DNA of 64,000 bases. It comes from [Scytonema hofmanni] UTEX 2349. Its GTDB lineage: Bacteria > Cyanobacteriota > Cyanobacteriia > Cyanobacteriales > Nostocaceae. Numbering within the stretch: position 1 is the stretch's first letter; each line of letters opens with the position of its first letter. The notes beneath the pieces were generated by a model that saw nothing but the letters and a program-made list of their open reading frames with translations, had not been told where the DNA came from and ran no database searches. A program made the translations under genes and the position numbers. The stretch spans positions 3,091,303 through 3,155,302 of the forward strand of contig NZ_KK073768.1 in NCBI RefSeq assembly GCF_000582685.1, written 5' to 3'. Shown here piece by piece: positions 45,893 to 53,645 of this stretch.

Positions 45893-46645
45893 TTACTCAA
45901 CGAGCTTACGACAAGACAAAATTAGTTGAATCGCATCAGAATGGAATTCTATATTAGAATATCGAAATTTTGACCGAGCGAACAAGTCTTTCAATACCTC
46001 CTGTCTTCGATGATAAAACGACCATTCAAGAATATATTCAAGATAAACACGATTGGGGTTCGTTTCAGATATTTGTCCCAAAATTACAACACCATCTGGC
46101 AATAATTTTTCGTATATCCAGTTGAGAAATTCGATGACTTCGTTATCATCAAGGTAGTGTAGAATATTCGCCCCTAAGATAGCCTTTTGTGGATCAAGAA
46201 ACACTCGACTACTCCCTTGATAGATTTGGAGGACGCTATCTTGCACAAAAGAGACAGATAGCTGATTTCCTAATACTTCAAGCTGTTTCTTAAGTATCGC
46301 AAAGCCCCGTGCATCCACATCGATACAGGTAATATTCATGGGCAATGTGTATTTGTCTGTGACAAACTCCAAAACGTCTTGGGAAGTCCCTATTCCCAGG
46401 ACAGTAATTGGCATGGCAATATCTTTTTCCCATTCCTGAGCGAACTCGAATAGACAACGTGCCATCTCCTTCCCTCGTTTTCGGAGTAAATTCATCAAAG
46501 GAAGTTTAAGAACCCATTCATCAATCATCTGTCCAAGTAGACCATCACCATGAGGAATGCCCTGATAAATATAGTCAATGAGTTCGTAATCTACCTGATA
46601 ACCAAGTGGCTTAGTATAGGCTTTATCATTTGCATAACTCAGCAT
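45893..46645 (-). CDS. Class I SAM-dependent methyltransferase (second gene of pair)
   Basis: A 250-residue protein from the ATG at 46645 (MLSYANDKAYTKPLGYQVDY), whose first base is the last base of the upstream gene's stop (TGATG), so translation is coupled. An N-terminal helical part of about 80 residues is followed by a Rossmann domain with SAM motif I VLGIGTS, acidic motif II ITCIDVDARG, and ANILHYLDDNEVIEFLNWIY with LLPDGVVILGQ as motifs III and IV. The order resembles the methyltransferases acting on fatty-acid or amine signals, but the substrate cannot be read. It is the partner of the tetrapyrrole-methylase-like gene. Confidence 0.75.
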   Translation of the reverse strand: MLSYANDKAYTKPLGYQVDYELIDYIYQGIPHGDGLLGQMIDEWVLKLPLMNLLRKRGKEMARCLFEFAQEWEKDIAMPITVLGIGTSQDVLEFVTDKYTLPMNITCIDVDARGFAILKKQLEVLGNQLSVSFVQDSVLQIYQGSSRVFLDPQKAILGANILHYLDDNEVIEFLNWIYEKLLPDGVVILGQISETNPNRVYLEYILEWSFYHRRQEVLKDLFARSKFRYSNIEFHSDAIQLILSCRKLVE

Positions 46646-47517
46646 CAAATGATGACATAGCTCGGCTCAGTGATATCAATTCCATAATGCTCGGTAATCC
46701 ATGCACAACACAACACGACCGCAGGAGCAATGACTTCAAAGCGATAAATACGATAGGCTAATGACAAGTAGGATAAGAGATCATAAACTTCAGGATTCCC
46801 CTCTACGATGAGGGTAATATCATAACAGCCTTGAATATGAAGCTGGCTCAATTTTTGGTTGATGCGATCGATATTGACTTCATACCTTTCCCAGTCATAC
46901 TCCAGTATATGGAGTTCTCCTTGCAGTCCGACATCTTTGATGAGGTCATACACAAAATCAAAGGTGACAATTAGGGGAGCTTGAGCCATAAGTGCGATCG
47001 CCTCCTGAGTGAGCATAGCTCTGATCGGAGCAATCCCAATAATGTGTACAGATTGTTGCGCGATCGCATTCTGTCCGACAAAAAGCCCATACTCTTGAGC
47101 ATGTTGATGAAGCGCTCGACGACGAATGTATTTATGCGATAGTATGGCTAAAACATGACGATCTGATGAATGTTCAAACGACATGTACGGATCAAATACC
47201 GAAGCGTGTAGATCGTTGACTTCGATAATTTGCATACGCCTATATCGTCGATAAAATTCCCGAACAATCTCGGTTGTAGCTGCGTTAGCACCGTCTATAA
47301 GAATCGGTTTTTTATTCCGAATTAAGATATGGAGAAACCGTTCTAAATCCTCTTGAGAATAATCATGTGAACCTGAAAGTAAGGCATAGCCATCAGCTAA
47401 TAAAAGCAACTGCCATAGCCTAGTGCCAAAAGGTATCTTTATGTTATCGTAAATTGCTTTACTTGCGAGGAGAAATTCGGGGACAAGTACTTCTTTTGTA
47501 AAATCATAATTTATCAT
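46645..47517 (-). CDS. Two-domain protein with a degenerate tetrapyrrole-methylase-like C-terminal part
   Basis: A 290-residue soluble protein. The N-terminal 115 residues include FLHILIRNKKPILIDGANAA and MQIIEVNDLHASVFDP. From about 140 the order VHIIGIAPIRAMLTQEAIAL, then APLIVTFDFVYDLIKDVG, then DITLIVEGNPEVYDLLSYLS and FEVIAPAVVLCCAWI mirrors tetrapyrrole (corrin/porphyrin) methylases (VxLVGxGPG, DxVVYD, SSGDPxVY, VxxVPG), with the glycine-rich motifs partly lost. Such domains use S-adenosyl methionine; the altered residues leave activity uncertain. It overlaps the next gene by one base. I have no name for this pair. Confidence 0.6.
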   Translation of the reverse strand: MINYDFTKEVLVPEFLLASKAIYDNIKIPFGTRLWQLLLLADGYALLSGSHDYSQEDLERFLHILIRNKKPILIDGANAATTEIVREFYRRYRRMQIIEVNDLHASVFDPYMSFEHSSDRHVLAILSHKYIRRRALHQHAQEYGLFVGQNAIAQQSVHIIGIAPIRAMLTQEAIALMAQAPLIVTFDFVYDLIKDVGLQGELHILEYDWERYEVNIDRINQKLSQLHIQGCYDITLIVEGNPEVYDLLSYLSLAYRIYRFEVIAPAVVLCCAWITEHYGIDITEPSYVII

Positions 47518-47580
47518 CTTTGGCTATATATAGACTTGACTTATTGGCAAACTGTCTACGTTCAAGAGAATAAATTTCAT

Positions 47581-47946
47581 TCATTGAATTTTGCAACTAA
47601 TCCTGAATAGATGCTTCCCAACCCTCTGTAAAAATACCATAACCAGAGTCAGTAAACCAAAAAGTTTTTTCCAAAAGAGAAATTTTCCAAAATATTGTTT
47701 CATATCGCCTTTTTTCCCTCTTTTAATGGCAGGCATCATATTTACTTTACTGATATTATTTGTTGCAGAAAAACATAAATCAGGAGCCAAAAAATGGAAA
47801 TGCTGTCTCGTAACTGCTTCATTACCAAATATAAAGCAACACTCCCAATCCTCTGGATTAGGCGAAATTTTACATATATACATTATTTTCCACCAAATGT
47901 CTAGTACCTTCAGGTTGAATTGAGCCGGAAAATCCCCAATACCCAT
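47581..47946 (-). CDS. Uncertain ORF, hypothetical
   Basis: A 121-residue frame with MYICKISPNPEDWECCFIFG and a hydrophobic tail (FWKKLFGLLTLVMVFLQRVG). An opposite-strand frame of 110 residues covers the same bases, so at most one is real. Cys- and Phe-rich composition is odd. It could be a decayed gene. Low confidence. Confidence 0.3.
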   Translation of the reverse strand: MGIGDFPAQFNLKVLDIWWKIMYICKISPNPEDWECCFIFGNEAVTRQHFHFLAPDLCFSATNNISKVNMMPAIKRGKKGDMKQYFGKFLFWKKLFGLLTLVMVFLQRVGKHLFRISCKIQ

Positions 47947-48053
47947 ATATAAAATCTCAATTTGTTAAAAATATGATAGATTTTCAAAAATGAGGCAGAA
48001 TTTGCAGTAAGCTCCAGAATGAATTCCAGTAAGATTTAACAGGAATCTTTACT

Positions 48054-48164
48054 ATGTCAACTTCATTTTTGCCTTCTATCTTCGTTCCACTGACAGGTTT
48101 AGTTTTTTCAGCAGTGGCAATTGCCTTGTTGTTTATATACATTGAACGCGAAGATATAGCTTAA
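48054..48164 (+). CDS. psaI: Photosystem I subunit VIII (PsaI)
   Basis: A 36-residue peptide with sequence MSTSFLPSIFVPLTGLVF leading into one membrane helix and ending LLFIYIEREDIA. The LPSIFVPLxGLVFxA pattern is that of plastid PsaI and the IEREDxA ending that of cyanobacterial forms. PsaI supports trimer organisation of photosystem I with PsaL (established). AGGA lies 9 bases ahead of the ATG. It is convergent with the psbEFLJ operon. Confidence 0.9.
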   Translation: MSTSFLPSIFVPLTGLVFSAVAIALLFIYIEREDIA

Positions 48165-48260
48165 GTTTGATAAATCCCCAATCCCAAAAAAACGATGACC
48201 AATTTTTGGCGTTGGTGAATCTGGGGCGTGAAAATGATTTTACACAACACTAAAATCTTT

Positions 48261-48289
48261 GTAGAGACGTTCCGTCGGAACGTCTTTAC
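48261..48289. repeat. Palindromic GTAGAGACG repeat
   Basis: GTAGAGACGTTCC and GGAACGTCTTTAC arms, 29 bases, in the psaI-psbJ gap. Same class as at 1205-1233 and in the family A elements. Confidence 0.65.
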
Positions 48290-48371
48290 ATCCGGATTCA
48301 TGCATCAATTCAGTGATGACCAATTTTCATCGATTTTTTGCAGATTTATCAGAAAGAGTGAATATTAAAAT

Positions 48372-48404
48372 ACCGCCTATCTTTTAAAGACAGGCGGTTT
48401 TTTT
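48372..48404. terminator. Intrinsic terminator between psaI and psbJ
   Basis: ACCGCCT and TCTTT pair with AAAGA and AGGCGGT, then a run of seven Ts on the plus strand. The minus-strand side is followed by ATTTTAATATT, so it can serve both psaI and the convergent psbEFLJ transcript. Confidence 0.8.
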
Positions 48405-48465
48405 ATGCTGATTTCTCAACAATTGCGTTTAAAATTCAGATGACGGTATTCAGTTCCAGCCACAA

Positions 48466-48585
48466 TTATATGGAAGAACCGATTCCGGCGTAAGCCCCGT
48501 AAAAGAAAATGCCTACAACAGTAATTACACCTAACCCTACGATTGTCGCGACAACCCACAGGGGAATTCTTCCACTTCCAGACAC
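48466..48585 (-). CDS. psbJ: Photosystem II protein J
   Basis: A 39-residue peptide (MSGSGRIPLWVVATIVGLGV, ending FFYGAYAGIGSSI) with one membrane helix and a GTG start preceded by GGGAGGAG. PsbJ helps electron flow within photosystem II and its assembly (established). It is the last gene of psbE-psbF-psbL-psbJ. Confidence 0.93.
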   Translation of the reverse strand: MSGSGRIPLWVVATIVGLGVITVVGIFFYGAYAGIGSSI

Positions 48586-48656
48586 AGGTTTTCTCCTCCC
48601 TTAATAAAAAATCAACGCTTGTTAAATAAACAAGGATTAATACCAGTCGTCCTTTG

Positions 48657-48776
48657 TTAGTTAAAGAAGTAACTGGAAAATAGAATCCCCAGAACAAAAA
48701 TCAGTAGTAGTCCCAGGAAAAGCGAAGTCCGGTTTAGTTCGACCGGCTGTTTATTAGAATTTGGCGATCTATCCAT
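48657..48776 (-). CDS. psbL: Photosystem II protein L
   Basis: A 39-residue peptide (MDRSPNSNKQPVELNRTSLF, ending LLLIFVLGILFSSYFFN). The NxQPVELNRTSLxxGLLLxFVLxxLFSSYFFN pattern is diagnostic. One membrane helix. PsbL is needed for normal plastoquinone-site function (established). GGAGGAACT precedes the ATG, 12 bases after the psbF stop. Confidence 0.95.
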   Translation of the reverse strand: MDRSPNSNKQPVELNRTSLFLGLLLIFVLGILFSSYFFN

Positions 48777-48788
48777 GAGTAGTTCCTC

Positions 48789-48926
48789 CTAGCGTTGAAT
48801 AAACTGCATTGAAGCGATCGCACCCAAAAAGAACACGGTGGGTACAGCGAGGGTGTGAACTGCAAGCCATCTAACCGTAAAAATCGGGTAAGTAATTGGT
48901 TGATTAACGTTATTGCCGCTGGTCAT
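48789..48926 (-). CDS. psbF: Cytochrome b559 beta subunit
   Basis: A 45-residue peptide (MTSGNNVNQPITYPIFTVRW, then LAVHTLAVPTVFFLG, ending ASMQFIQR). The heme-ligand His is in RWLAVHTLAVPT. It pairs with PsbE to hold the b559 heme in photosystem II. It begins 6 bases after the psbE stop. Confidence 0.96.
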   Translation of the reverse strand: MTSGNNVNQPITYPIFTVRWLAVHTLAVPTVFFLGAIASMQFIQR

Positions 48927-48932
48927 GTCAAA

Positions 48933-49184
48933 CTATTTTCCGGTAAATTGATCAATTTGTTGTTTAGCTTCAAAACGATCTTTCACAATTGGCGGTGCTA
49001 CCTGCTCCGCTCTTGGGTAATACTCGTTCGGTCGGGGTGTGCCAAATACATCATAAGCCAGTCCGGTGCTGACAAATAACCAACCTGCAATAAATAATGC
49101 GGGGATGGTGATGCTGTGAATTACCCAGTAACGAACGCTGGTAATAATGTCCGAAAACGGACGTTCTCCAGTGGTACCTGACAT
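48933..49184 (-). CDS. psbE: Cytochrome b559 alpha subunit
   Basis: An 83-residue peptide with the heme-ligand His in RYWVIHSITIPALFIAGW, one membrane helix and the typical lumenal part YDVFGTPRPNEYY ending QIDQFTGK. It starts the psbE-F-L-J operon, in which all four genes are tightly spaced. Upstream is ycf48 on the same strand with a gap of about 115 bases. Confidence 0.97.
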   Translation of the reverse strand: MSGTTGERPFSDIITSVRYWVIHSITIPALFIAGWLFVSTGLAYDVFGTPRPNEYYPRAEQVAPPIVKDRFEAKQQIDQFTGK

Positions 49185-49301
49185 GCGTGATTCCTACCTG
49201 AGTGAGATTGTTCTTGAGAATATTATCCTACAAAGTTAAGAAAGAGTTACAACTTGCAACCTATTTCTCAGAATTTGCATCAGAAATACCCAATCTTAAG
49301 G

Positions 49302-50324
49302 TTAAGCCGCTCCTGATTTGGAAGCTGCTGCAACACTTGGTTGATATTTTAGTAAAATACCGCGATCGCCAATAATAAATCCCTGTTCTGGGGAAAAGAA
49401 CACAATCTTATACAAATTTGCTGGAACTCCTTCCACATCACGGTCTTTTTCCCAGGTTTTGCCACCATCAGCACTCCGCAGCAAATTACCACTACCACCA
49501 CCGAGCCAAATTTCTTCAGGTGTGCGATATGCCATATCCAGTAAACCCCAGCTTGTAGACACTTCTGGATATTGGGCTTCTAACCATTCTTCAGGTTTTT
49601 CTGGGTCATTAAATTGCACTTGACCGCCTCGTGCTAACATCCATAATTGCCCCTTGTCGGTAAACCCCATATTTTCAACTCGTCTAGAACTATTGCGGTT
49701 ATGAGGAACCCAAGCAGTTTGTCCTGGTTCCCAAGTTGAGTAGAAGTTACCTTTGGCAGAAACGCCAACATATTTTCCATCAGGCGATCGCTTGATGTTA
49801 CGTAGCACACCAACTGCTTGTTCTACCTGTGCCTTCCAGTTTTTACCGCCGTCTGTAGTCTTATATATTGCTCCTACATCCGTAGCCATCTCCGCTGAAT
49901 TTTGTCCTAATGCCAAAATGCTAATTGGACCACCGGGTAATTTTTCGCTTACGGGAATGCGCGACCACGAAGCACCTTCATCAGTGGTATGCAATATCAG
50001 ACTTGGCTCTCCGACTATCCAGCCTTCTTTCCCAGTAAAACTGACTGAGTTAAACCGATACTTCGGATCGTCAAGTTGCAGTGTTAAAGGTTTCCAAGTT
50101 TCACCACCATCTTTTGTTTCTAACAAAGTGGCGCTGCTACCGACTAAATACCCATGCTGAAGGTTATCAGTAAAGGCAATATCTAGTAGTTTCGCCTCTG
50201 TTGGCACAGAAATGATTTCCCAAGGATTGTAGCTAGTCGAGGGAACTTTGCTACAACCTATACACATGAGGACGACTACCAATAAGGCAACTATTCTTTG
50301 CCAACTTCTCACAATTGAATGCAT
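49302..50324 (-). CDS. ycf48: Photosystem II assembly factor Ycf48 (HCF136)
   Basis: A 340-residue exported protein. The N-terminus has a signal with a lipobox-like LMCIGCSK, so a lipid-anchored lumenal protein is likely. The rest is repeated propeller-blade sequence with the recurring TxDGGxxW unit (KDGGETWKPL, TDEGASWSRI, TDGGKNWKAQ, ADGGKTWEKD). Ycf48 binds precursor D1 early in photosystem II assembly (established). It lies between rubA and psbE, an arrangement widely kept in cyanobacteria. Confidence 0.95.
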   Translation of the reverse strand: MHSIVRSWQRIVALLVVVLMCIGCSKVPSTSYNPWEIISVPTEAKLLDIAFTDNLQHGYLVGSSATLLETKDGGETWKPLTLQLDDPKYRFNSVSFTGKEGWIVGEPSLILHTTDEGASWSRIPVSEKLPGGPISILALGQNSAEMATDVGAIYKTTDGGKNWKAQVEQAVGVLRNIKRSPDGKYVGVSAKGNFYSTWEPGQTAWVPHNRNSSRRVENMGFTDKGQLWMLARGGQVQFNDPEKPEEWLEAQYPEVSTSWGLLDMAYRTPEEIWLGGGSGNLLRSADGGKTWEKDRDVEGVPANLYKIVFFSPEQGFIIGDRGILLKYQPSVAAASKSGAA

Positions 50325-50418
50325 CTGTATTTTTTAGTTTCTTCTAAATTTGTCTAGGGTTTCTTTCAAAGGTTTACTTTAAGTAATCGGTTTTTATGTA
50401 AGTAAGATATGTAACATC

Positions 50419-50757
50419 CTACTGTAAACCGTAGAGACTTAAAAAAAACAAGAAGGCAAGAGCCAATCCGCCGAAAATCAGGATATTTTTTTGGTTCGGT
50501 GTCAGCTGGTTGACACCCAATCCATAACGGAGATTTTCCTTAAAGCCGGATGCTGTACCTTGAATACCTACGTTAGTGAAAGCGTTCTTTCTCGCAGCAC
50601 AAACTGGGCAGCGCCACGTTATGGGCAATTCTGCGAAAGGTGTTCCTGGGGGAATGTCGTTGGTGTCATCTCCCTTTTCGGGTTGATAGATGTAACCGCA
50701 AGCACGACACTCGTAACGGTCTAACTCTTGAGTCTCAACAGCTTGTTCACTCATCAT
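50419..50757 (-). CDS. rubA: Membrane-anchored rubredoxin RubA
   Basis: A 112-residue protein with a rubredoxin domain (about 14-66), iron ligands in ECRACGYIY and WRCPVCAARK, and a C-terminal membrane helix (ILIFGGLALAFLFFLSLYGL). RubA is needed for photosystem II assembly in cyanobacteria and algae (established). Two ATGs in tandem could start it. Directly upstream lies a structured, repeat-rich gap before ndhC. Confidence 0.95.
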   Translation of the reverse strand: MMSEQAVETQELDRYECRACGYIYQPEKGDDTNDIPPGTPFAELPITWRCPVCAARKNAFTNVGIQGTASGFKENLRYGLGVNQLTPNQKNILIFGGLALAFLFFLSLYGLQ

Positions 50758-51099
50758 AAAAATGGGTAGAAACCCCGTGCTTACAGGACGGCTTTATATT
50801 GAATTTGGATACCATTACCGCCTAAGGGTTACTTAATTTGGTGTACTATTGTGTTGCACTTTCAACGGGACAATTACCGTTTCAAATTTTTCACCCTGTA
50901 CGCATAATGGTTTCGTTCCTTGCGGAACCTCCCAAAAGGGGTAAAGTTAGCCTTGACCAGTTATGAGAGCTTGTTGGGCTTGCAACACTGTTCCAGTGAC
51001 CTTAGAACTGTTTAATCACAAGCGACAGAGCGAGGGACTGGCTGCGTATCCCAAGGTGTCGTGACTCAAATAACGGCTACCTATTACTAGGTGGTCGGG

Positions 51100-51156
51100 T
51101 CAGGATGGCTTGATGATTTCTCTTTCAAGCCTCAGCATGACGGCTGAGGTTCCTGA
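51100..51156. ncRNA. Candidate structured element (three-way-junction-like)
   Basis: TCAGGA (51100-51105) pairs with TCCTGA (51151-51156). Inside it GGCTTGA pairs with TCAAGCC and CTCAGC pairs with GCTGAG, giving a nested branched fold. It is the most structured spot in this gap. It may be the end of a small mobile element or a leader RNA. No family recognised. Confidence 0.35.
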
Positions 51157-51300
51157 CGGCAGCTGAGGGGCAAATATTAAATATACGTTAAAAATTATGA
51201 CATAATTGTTAGACTTTTCTATCACAATCAAAAAGGAATCAAATACCTCAAGCCTGTCTATTTGGCAGCATTCAGCATTTATCAAAAAGATATAATGTAT

Positions 51301-51420
51301 AGGGATTGGGGACTGGGGACTAGTGACTGGGTACTAGGAAGAAACAGATCCATTATAAATAATCTCTTTCAGGTATCCCTAGCCCCTAGTCCCCAGTCCC
51401 TAGTCCCTAGTACCCTTGAT
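51301..51420. repeat. GGGACTG / CAGTCCC heptamer repeats, inverted
   Basis: GGGATTGGGGACTGGGGACT style units, then CCCTAGTCCCCAGTCCCTAG, able to form a long hairpin about 30 bases ahead of ndhC. Confidence 0.7.
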
Positions 51421-51447
51421 ATCAATAGCGGTAGGTAGATATTTATT

Positions 51448-51810
51448 GTGTTTGTCCTCAGCGGTTACGAGTACCTTCTAGGCTTCTTGTTAGTCTGTAG
51501 CCTAGTGCCTGCCCTGGCGCTTTCAGCGTCGAAGCTCCTCAGACCCAGTGGTCGCAACCCGGAACGGCGAACCACTTATGAATCCGGCATGGAACCCATC
51601 GGTGGAGCTTGGATTCAGTTCAATATTCGCTACTACATGTTTGCGCTAGTCTTCGTCGTCTTTGATGTGGAGACTGTGTTTCTCTATCCTTGGGCGGTTG
51701 CTTTCCACCGTTTGGGGCTATTGGCATTTATTGAAGCACTGATTTTTATTGCGATTCTTGTAGTTGCCCTAGTTTATGCATGGCGTAAAGGAGCTTTGGA
51801 ATGGTCTTGA
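51448..51810 (+). CDS. ndhC: NADH-quinone oxidoreductase (NDH-1) subunit NdhC
   Basis: A 120-residue membrane protein with three helices and a GTG start (MFVLSGYEYLLGFLL). Typical are NPERRTTYESGMEPIGGAW and FVVFDVETVFLYPWAVAF. It is part of the membrane arm of the photosynthetic NDH-1 complex for cyclic electron flow and respiration. It overlaps ndhK by 10 bases. Confidence 0.97.
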   Translation: MFVLSGYEYLLGFLLVCSLVPALALSASKLLRPSGRNPERRTTYESGMEPIGGAWIQFNIRYYMFALVFVVFDVETVFLYPWAVAFHRLGLLAFIEALIFIAILVVALVYAWRKGALEWS

Positions 51811-52535
51811 ATATTAATTCAACTACCGAAGATAAAGAGCGAATTATCAACCCGATTGAGCGAACTACGGTTACTCAAGACCTTTCAGAAAACGTAATTC
51901 TCACTACGGTTGATGATTTATACAACTGGGCGCGGCTTTCGAGTTTGTGGCCCCTGTTGTTTGGTACGGCTTGCTGCTTTATTGAGTTTGCAGCTTTGAT
52001 TGGTTCCCGGTTTGACTTTGACCGTTTCGGGCTAATTCCTCGTTCTAGCCCCCGGCAAGCTGATTTAATTATTACGGCAGGAACGATCACGATGAAGATG
52101 GCACCTCAGTTGGTGCGTCTTTACGAACAAATGCCGGAACCCAAGTATGTCATCGCTATGGGAGCTTGTACGATTACTGGTGGGATGTTTAGCGTGGATT
52201 CTCCCACAGCAGTGCGTGGAGTTGATAAGCTGATTCCGGTAGATGTGTATTTACCCGGTTGTCCACCGCGTCCAGAAGCAATTATTGACGCGATCATCAA
52301 GCTGCGGAAGAAGATTGCTAATGATTCGATGCAAGAGCGGGGTTTGATTAAGCAAACTCACCGCTATTACAGCACGACTCACAATATGAAGCAAACCGAG
52401 CAAATTCTCACTGGCAAATATATGCAGTCAGAAACTCGCTTCACACCGCCCAAGGAACTGACGGAAGCTATAGGTATGCCGGTACCACCAGCGCTGCTAA
52501 CACAGGGTCAAAAGGAGGAAGCTAGCCGTGGCTGA
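51801..52535 (+). CDS. ndhK: NDH-1 subunit NdhK (Fe-S subunit)
   Basis: A 244-residue protein with the cluster N2 cysteines in GTACCFIEF, MGACTITGGMF and LPGCPPRPEAI. NdhK passes electrons to plastoquinone at the base of the hydrophilic arm. Start ATG lies inside ndhC and the end overlaps ndhJ by 8 bases, so the three genes are translated together. Confidence 0.97.
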   Translation: MVLNINSTTEDKERIINPIERTTVTQDLSENVILTTVDDLYNWARLSSLWPLLFGTACCFIEFAALIGSRFDFDRFGLIPRSSPRQADLIITAGTITMKMAPQLVRLYEQMPEPKYVIAMGACTITGGMFSVDSPTAVRGVDKLIPVDVYLPGCPPRPEAIIDAIIKLRKKIANDSMQERGLIKQTHRYYSTTHNMKQTEQILTGKYMQSETRFTPPKELTEAIGMPVPPALLTQGQKEEASRG

Positions 52536-53079
52536 TGAAGAATCTAAACCAGTACCAGTAGAAAAAGAGTCATTGGTAGAAGCGGGTAAAGTTTCCCAAT
52601 GGTTAACAGAAAATGGTTTTGCTCATGAGTTTTTGGCACCCGACCACAATGGGGTAGAAATTATTAAGGTTGAGCCAGATTTCTTGTTGCCAATTTCTAC
52701 TGCACTGTATGCCTACGGGTTTAATTATCTTCAGTGTCAATGTGGTATTGATATTGGAGTTGGACAAGAGTTGGTCAGTATGTATCACTTGATTAAAGTC
52801 GCTGATAATAGCGATGTCTTACGACAAGGCTTGCGCCAACGCCCTGAAGAAGTCCGAGTCAAAGTCTTCCTACCACGAGAAAATCCTAGAGTGCCTTCAG
52901 TATACTGGATTTGGAAGACGGCAGATTGGCAAGAGCGCGAATCTTACGACTTATTCGGTATTATCTACGAAGGACACCCGAATCTCAAACGCTTGTTGAT
53001 GCCAGAAGATTGGGTAGGTTTTCCTTTACGTAAAGATTACATCTCTCCTGATTTCTACGAGATGCAAGACGCCTACTAG
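52528..53079 (+). CDS. ndhJ: NDH-1 subunit NdhJ
   Basis: A 183-residue protein (30-kDa subunit family) with a GTG start preceded by AAAGGAGG. It has LQCQCGIDIG, the WKTADWQERESYDLFGIIYE signature and PLRKDYISPDFYEMQDAY at the end. It is part of the hydrophilic connecting arm. The TAG stop lies in the first bases of a MITE-like repeat (ACTAGTACCGCTTC). Confidence 0.97.
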   Translation: MADEESKPVPVEKESLVEAGKVSQWLTENGFAHEFLAPDHNGVEIIKVEPDFLLPISTALYAYGFNYLQCQCGIDIGVGQELVSMYHLIKVADNSDVLRQGLRQRPEEVRVKVFLPRENPRVPSVYWIWKTADWQERESYDLFGIIYEGHPNLKRLLMPEDWVGFPLRKDYISPDFYEMQDAY

Positions 53080-53202
53080 TACCGCTTCTCCTTCGGAGAC
53101 ACTACGCGAACGCGGAAGTCAAAAGTCAAAAGTCAAAAAGCTTGTATTTCAAGCTTTTTGGCTTTTTTGAATGGTAGCTTTATTTACGCTGACCTGTACT
53201 AG
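53075..53202. mobile_element. MITE-like element, family E, at the ndhJ stop codon
   Basis: Ends CTAGTACCGC and CCTGTACTAG (inverted CTAGTAC/GTACTAG). The interior holds AAAAGTC repeats and a hairpin (53134-53160). It resembles the copies at 31842-31958 and 17720-17776. The ndhJ TAG is made by the left end. Confidence 0.6.
53134..53168 (+). terminator. Likely terminator of ndhC-K-J
   Basis: CAAAAAGCTTG (53134-53144) pairs with CAAGCTTTTTG (53150-53160), followed by GCTTTTTTG. It lies inside the family E repeat, so the repeat may have supplied the terminator. Confidence 0.7.
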
Positions 53203-53314
53203 AGTGTATAGCACCTCACACTCTTACCGCTTCTAAAAACCTACGCATATCTAGGCATAAATCCATAAATATAGGTAAATCCAACTCCACGGTATAAGTT
53301 TGCTCAATTAGAAG

Positions 53315-53428
53315 CGCCAAAAGGCTTGGAACACTAGCCCTGTGGCGTAGGTTCCTTGACCTCTAACTCCCAGTTAGAGATACTGAAAACTTATTTTCAG
53401 TACGAGACTTAAAAACTCAATAGTTTTT
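53315..53428. ncRNA. Candidate structured RNA: four consecutive hairpins
   Basis: In order: CGCCA/TGGCG enclosing GGCT/AGCC (53315-53347); CTCTAACT/AGTTAGAG (53361-53379); TACTGAAAA/TTTTCAGTA (53381-53402); AAAAACT/AGTTTTT (53411-53428). Four adjacent hairpins in a gene-free stretch suggest an RNA or the end of an IS200/IS605-like element. No known family recognised. Confidence 0.4.
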
Positions 53429-53606
53429 AATAATTAGTTTGTGCCAAGTGTTTCAAAGTTTTCACAACTTCGTAAGCTTTTGCATCCCGCACTAATCAAG
53501 CGTATTTATATTATACAGCATCATCAACAATGATACGTTTGAAAAATCTGGGCAATATTACCAATATTTGCCTAGATATGCACAAAATTTATTGAGCAGC
53601 AGTCAG

Positions 53607-53645
53607 CCCCCCTTTTTAATTGTTGAAGAGGGGGGTGATTTTTTG
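53607..53645 (+). terminator. GC-rich hairpin with T-run
   Basis: CCCCCCTTTTT is matched with GAAGAGGGGGG, followed by TGATTTTTT. A convincing intrinsic terminator shape on the plus strand, about 180 bases after the four-hairpin region and 180 before the DoxX gene; it may end a transcript from that region. Confidence 0.65.

Larger units (their letters stand above)
50758..51447. other. Gap between rubA and ndhC with possible IS200/IS605-type remnant
   Basis: 690 bases with no credible gene. It begins (50765-50800) with AGAAACCCCGTGCTTACAGG then ACGGC, reminiscent of the end hairpins of IS200/IS605 elements. Small hairpins follow: GTTCCTTGCGGAAC (about 50913) and ACCTATTACTAGGT (about 51080). 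A compact branched fold lies at 51100-51156 and heptamer repeats at 51301-51420. Promoters of both divergent genes must also lie here. Confidence 0.4.

Noticed and set aside
47591..47923. 110-residue plus-strand frame
   Set aside because: Covers the same bases as a minus-strand frame and has no motif; neither is strong, and the minus-strand one is listed with low confidence.
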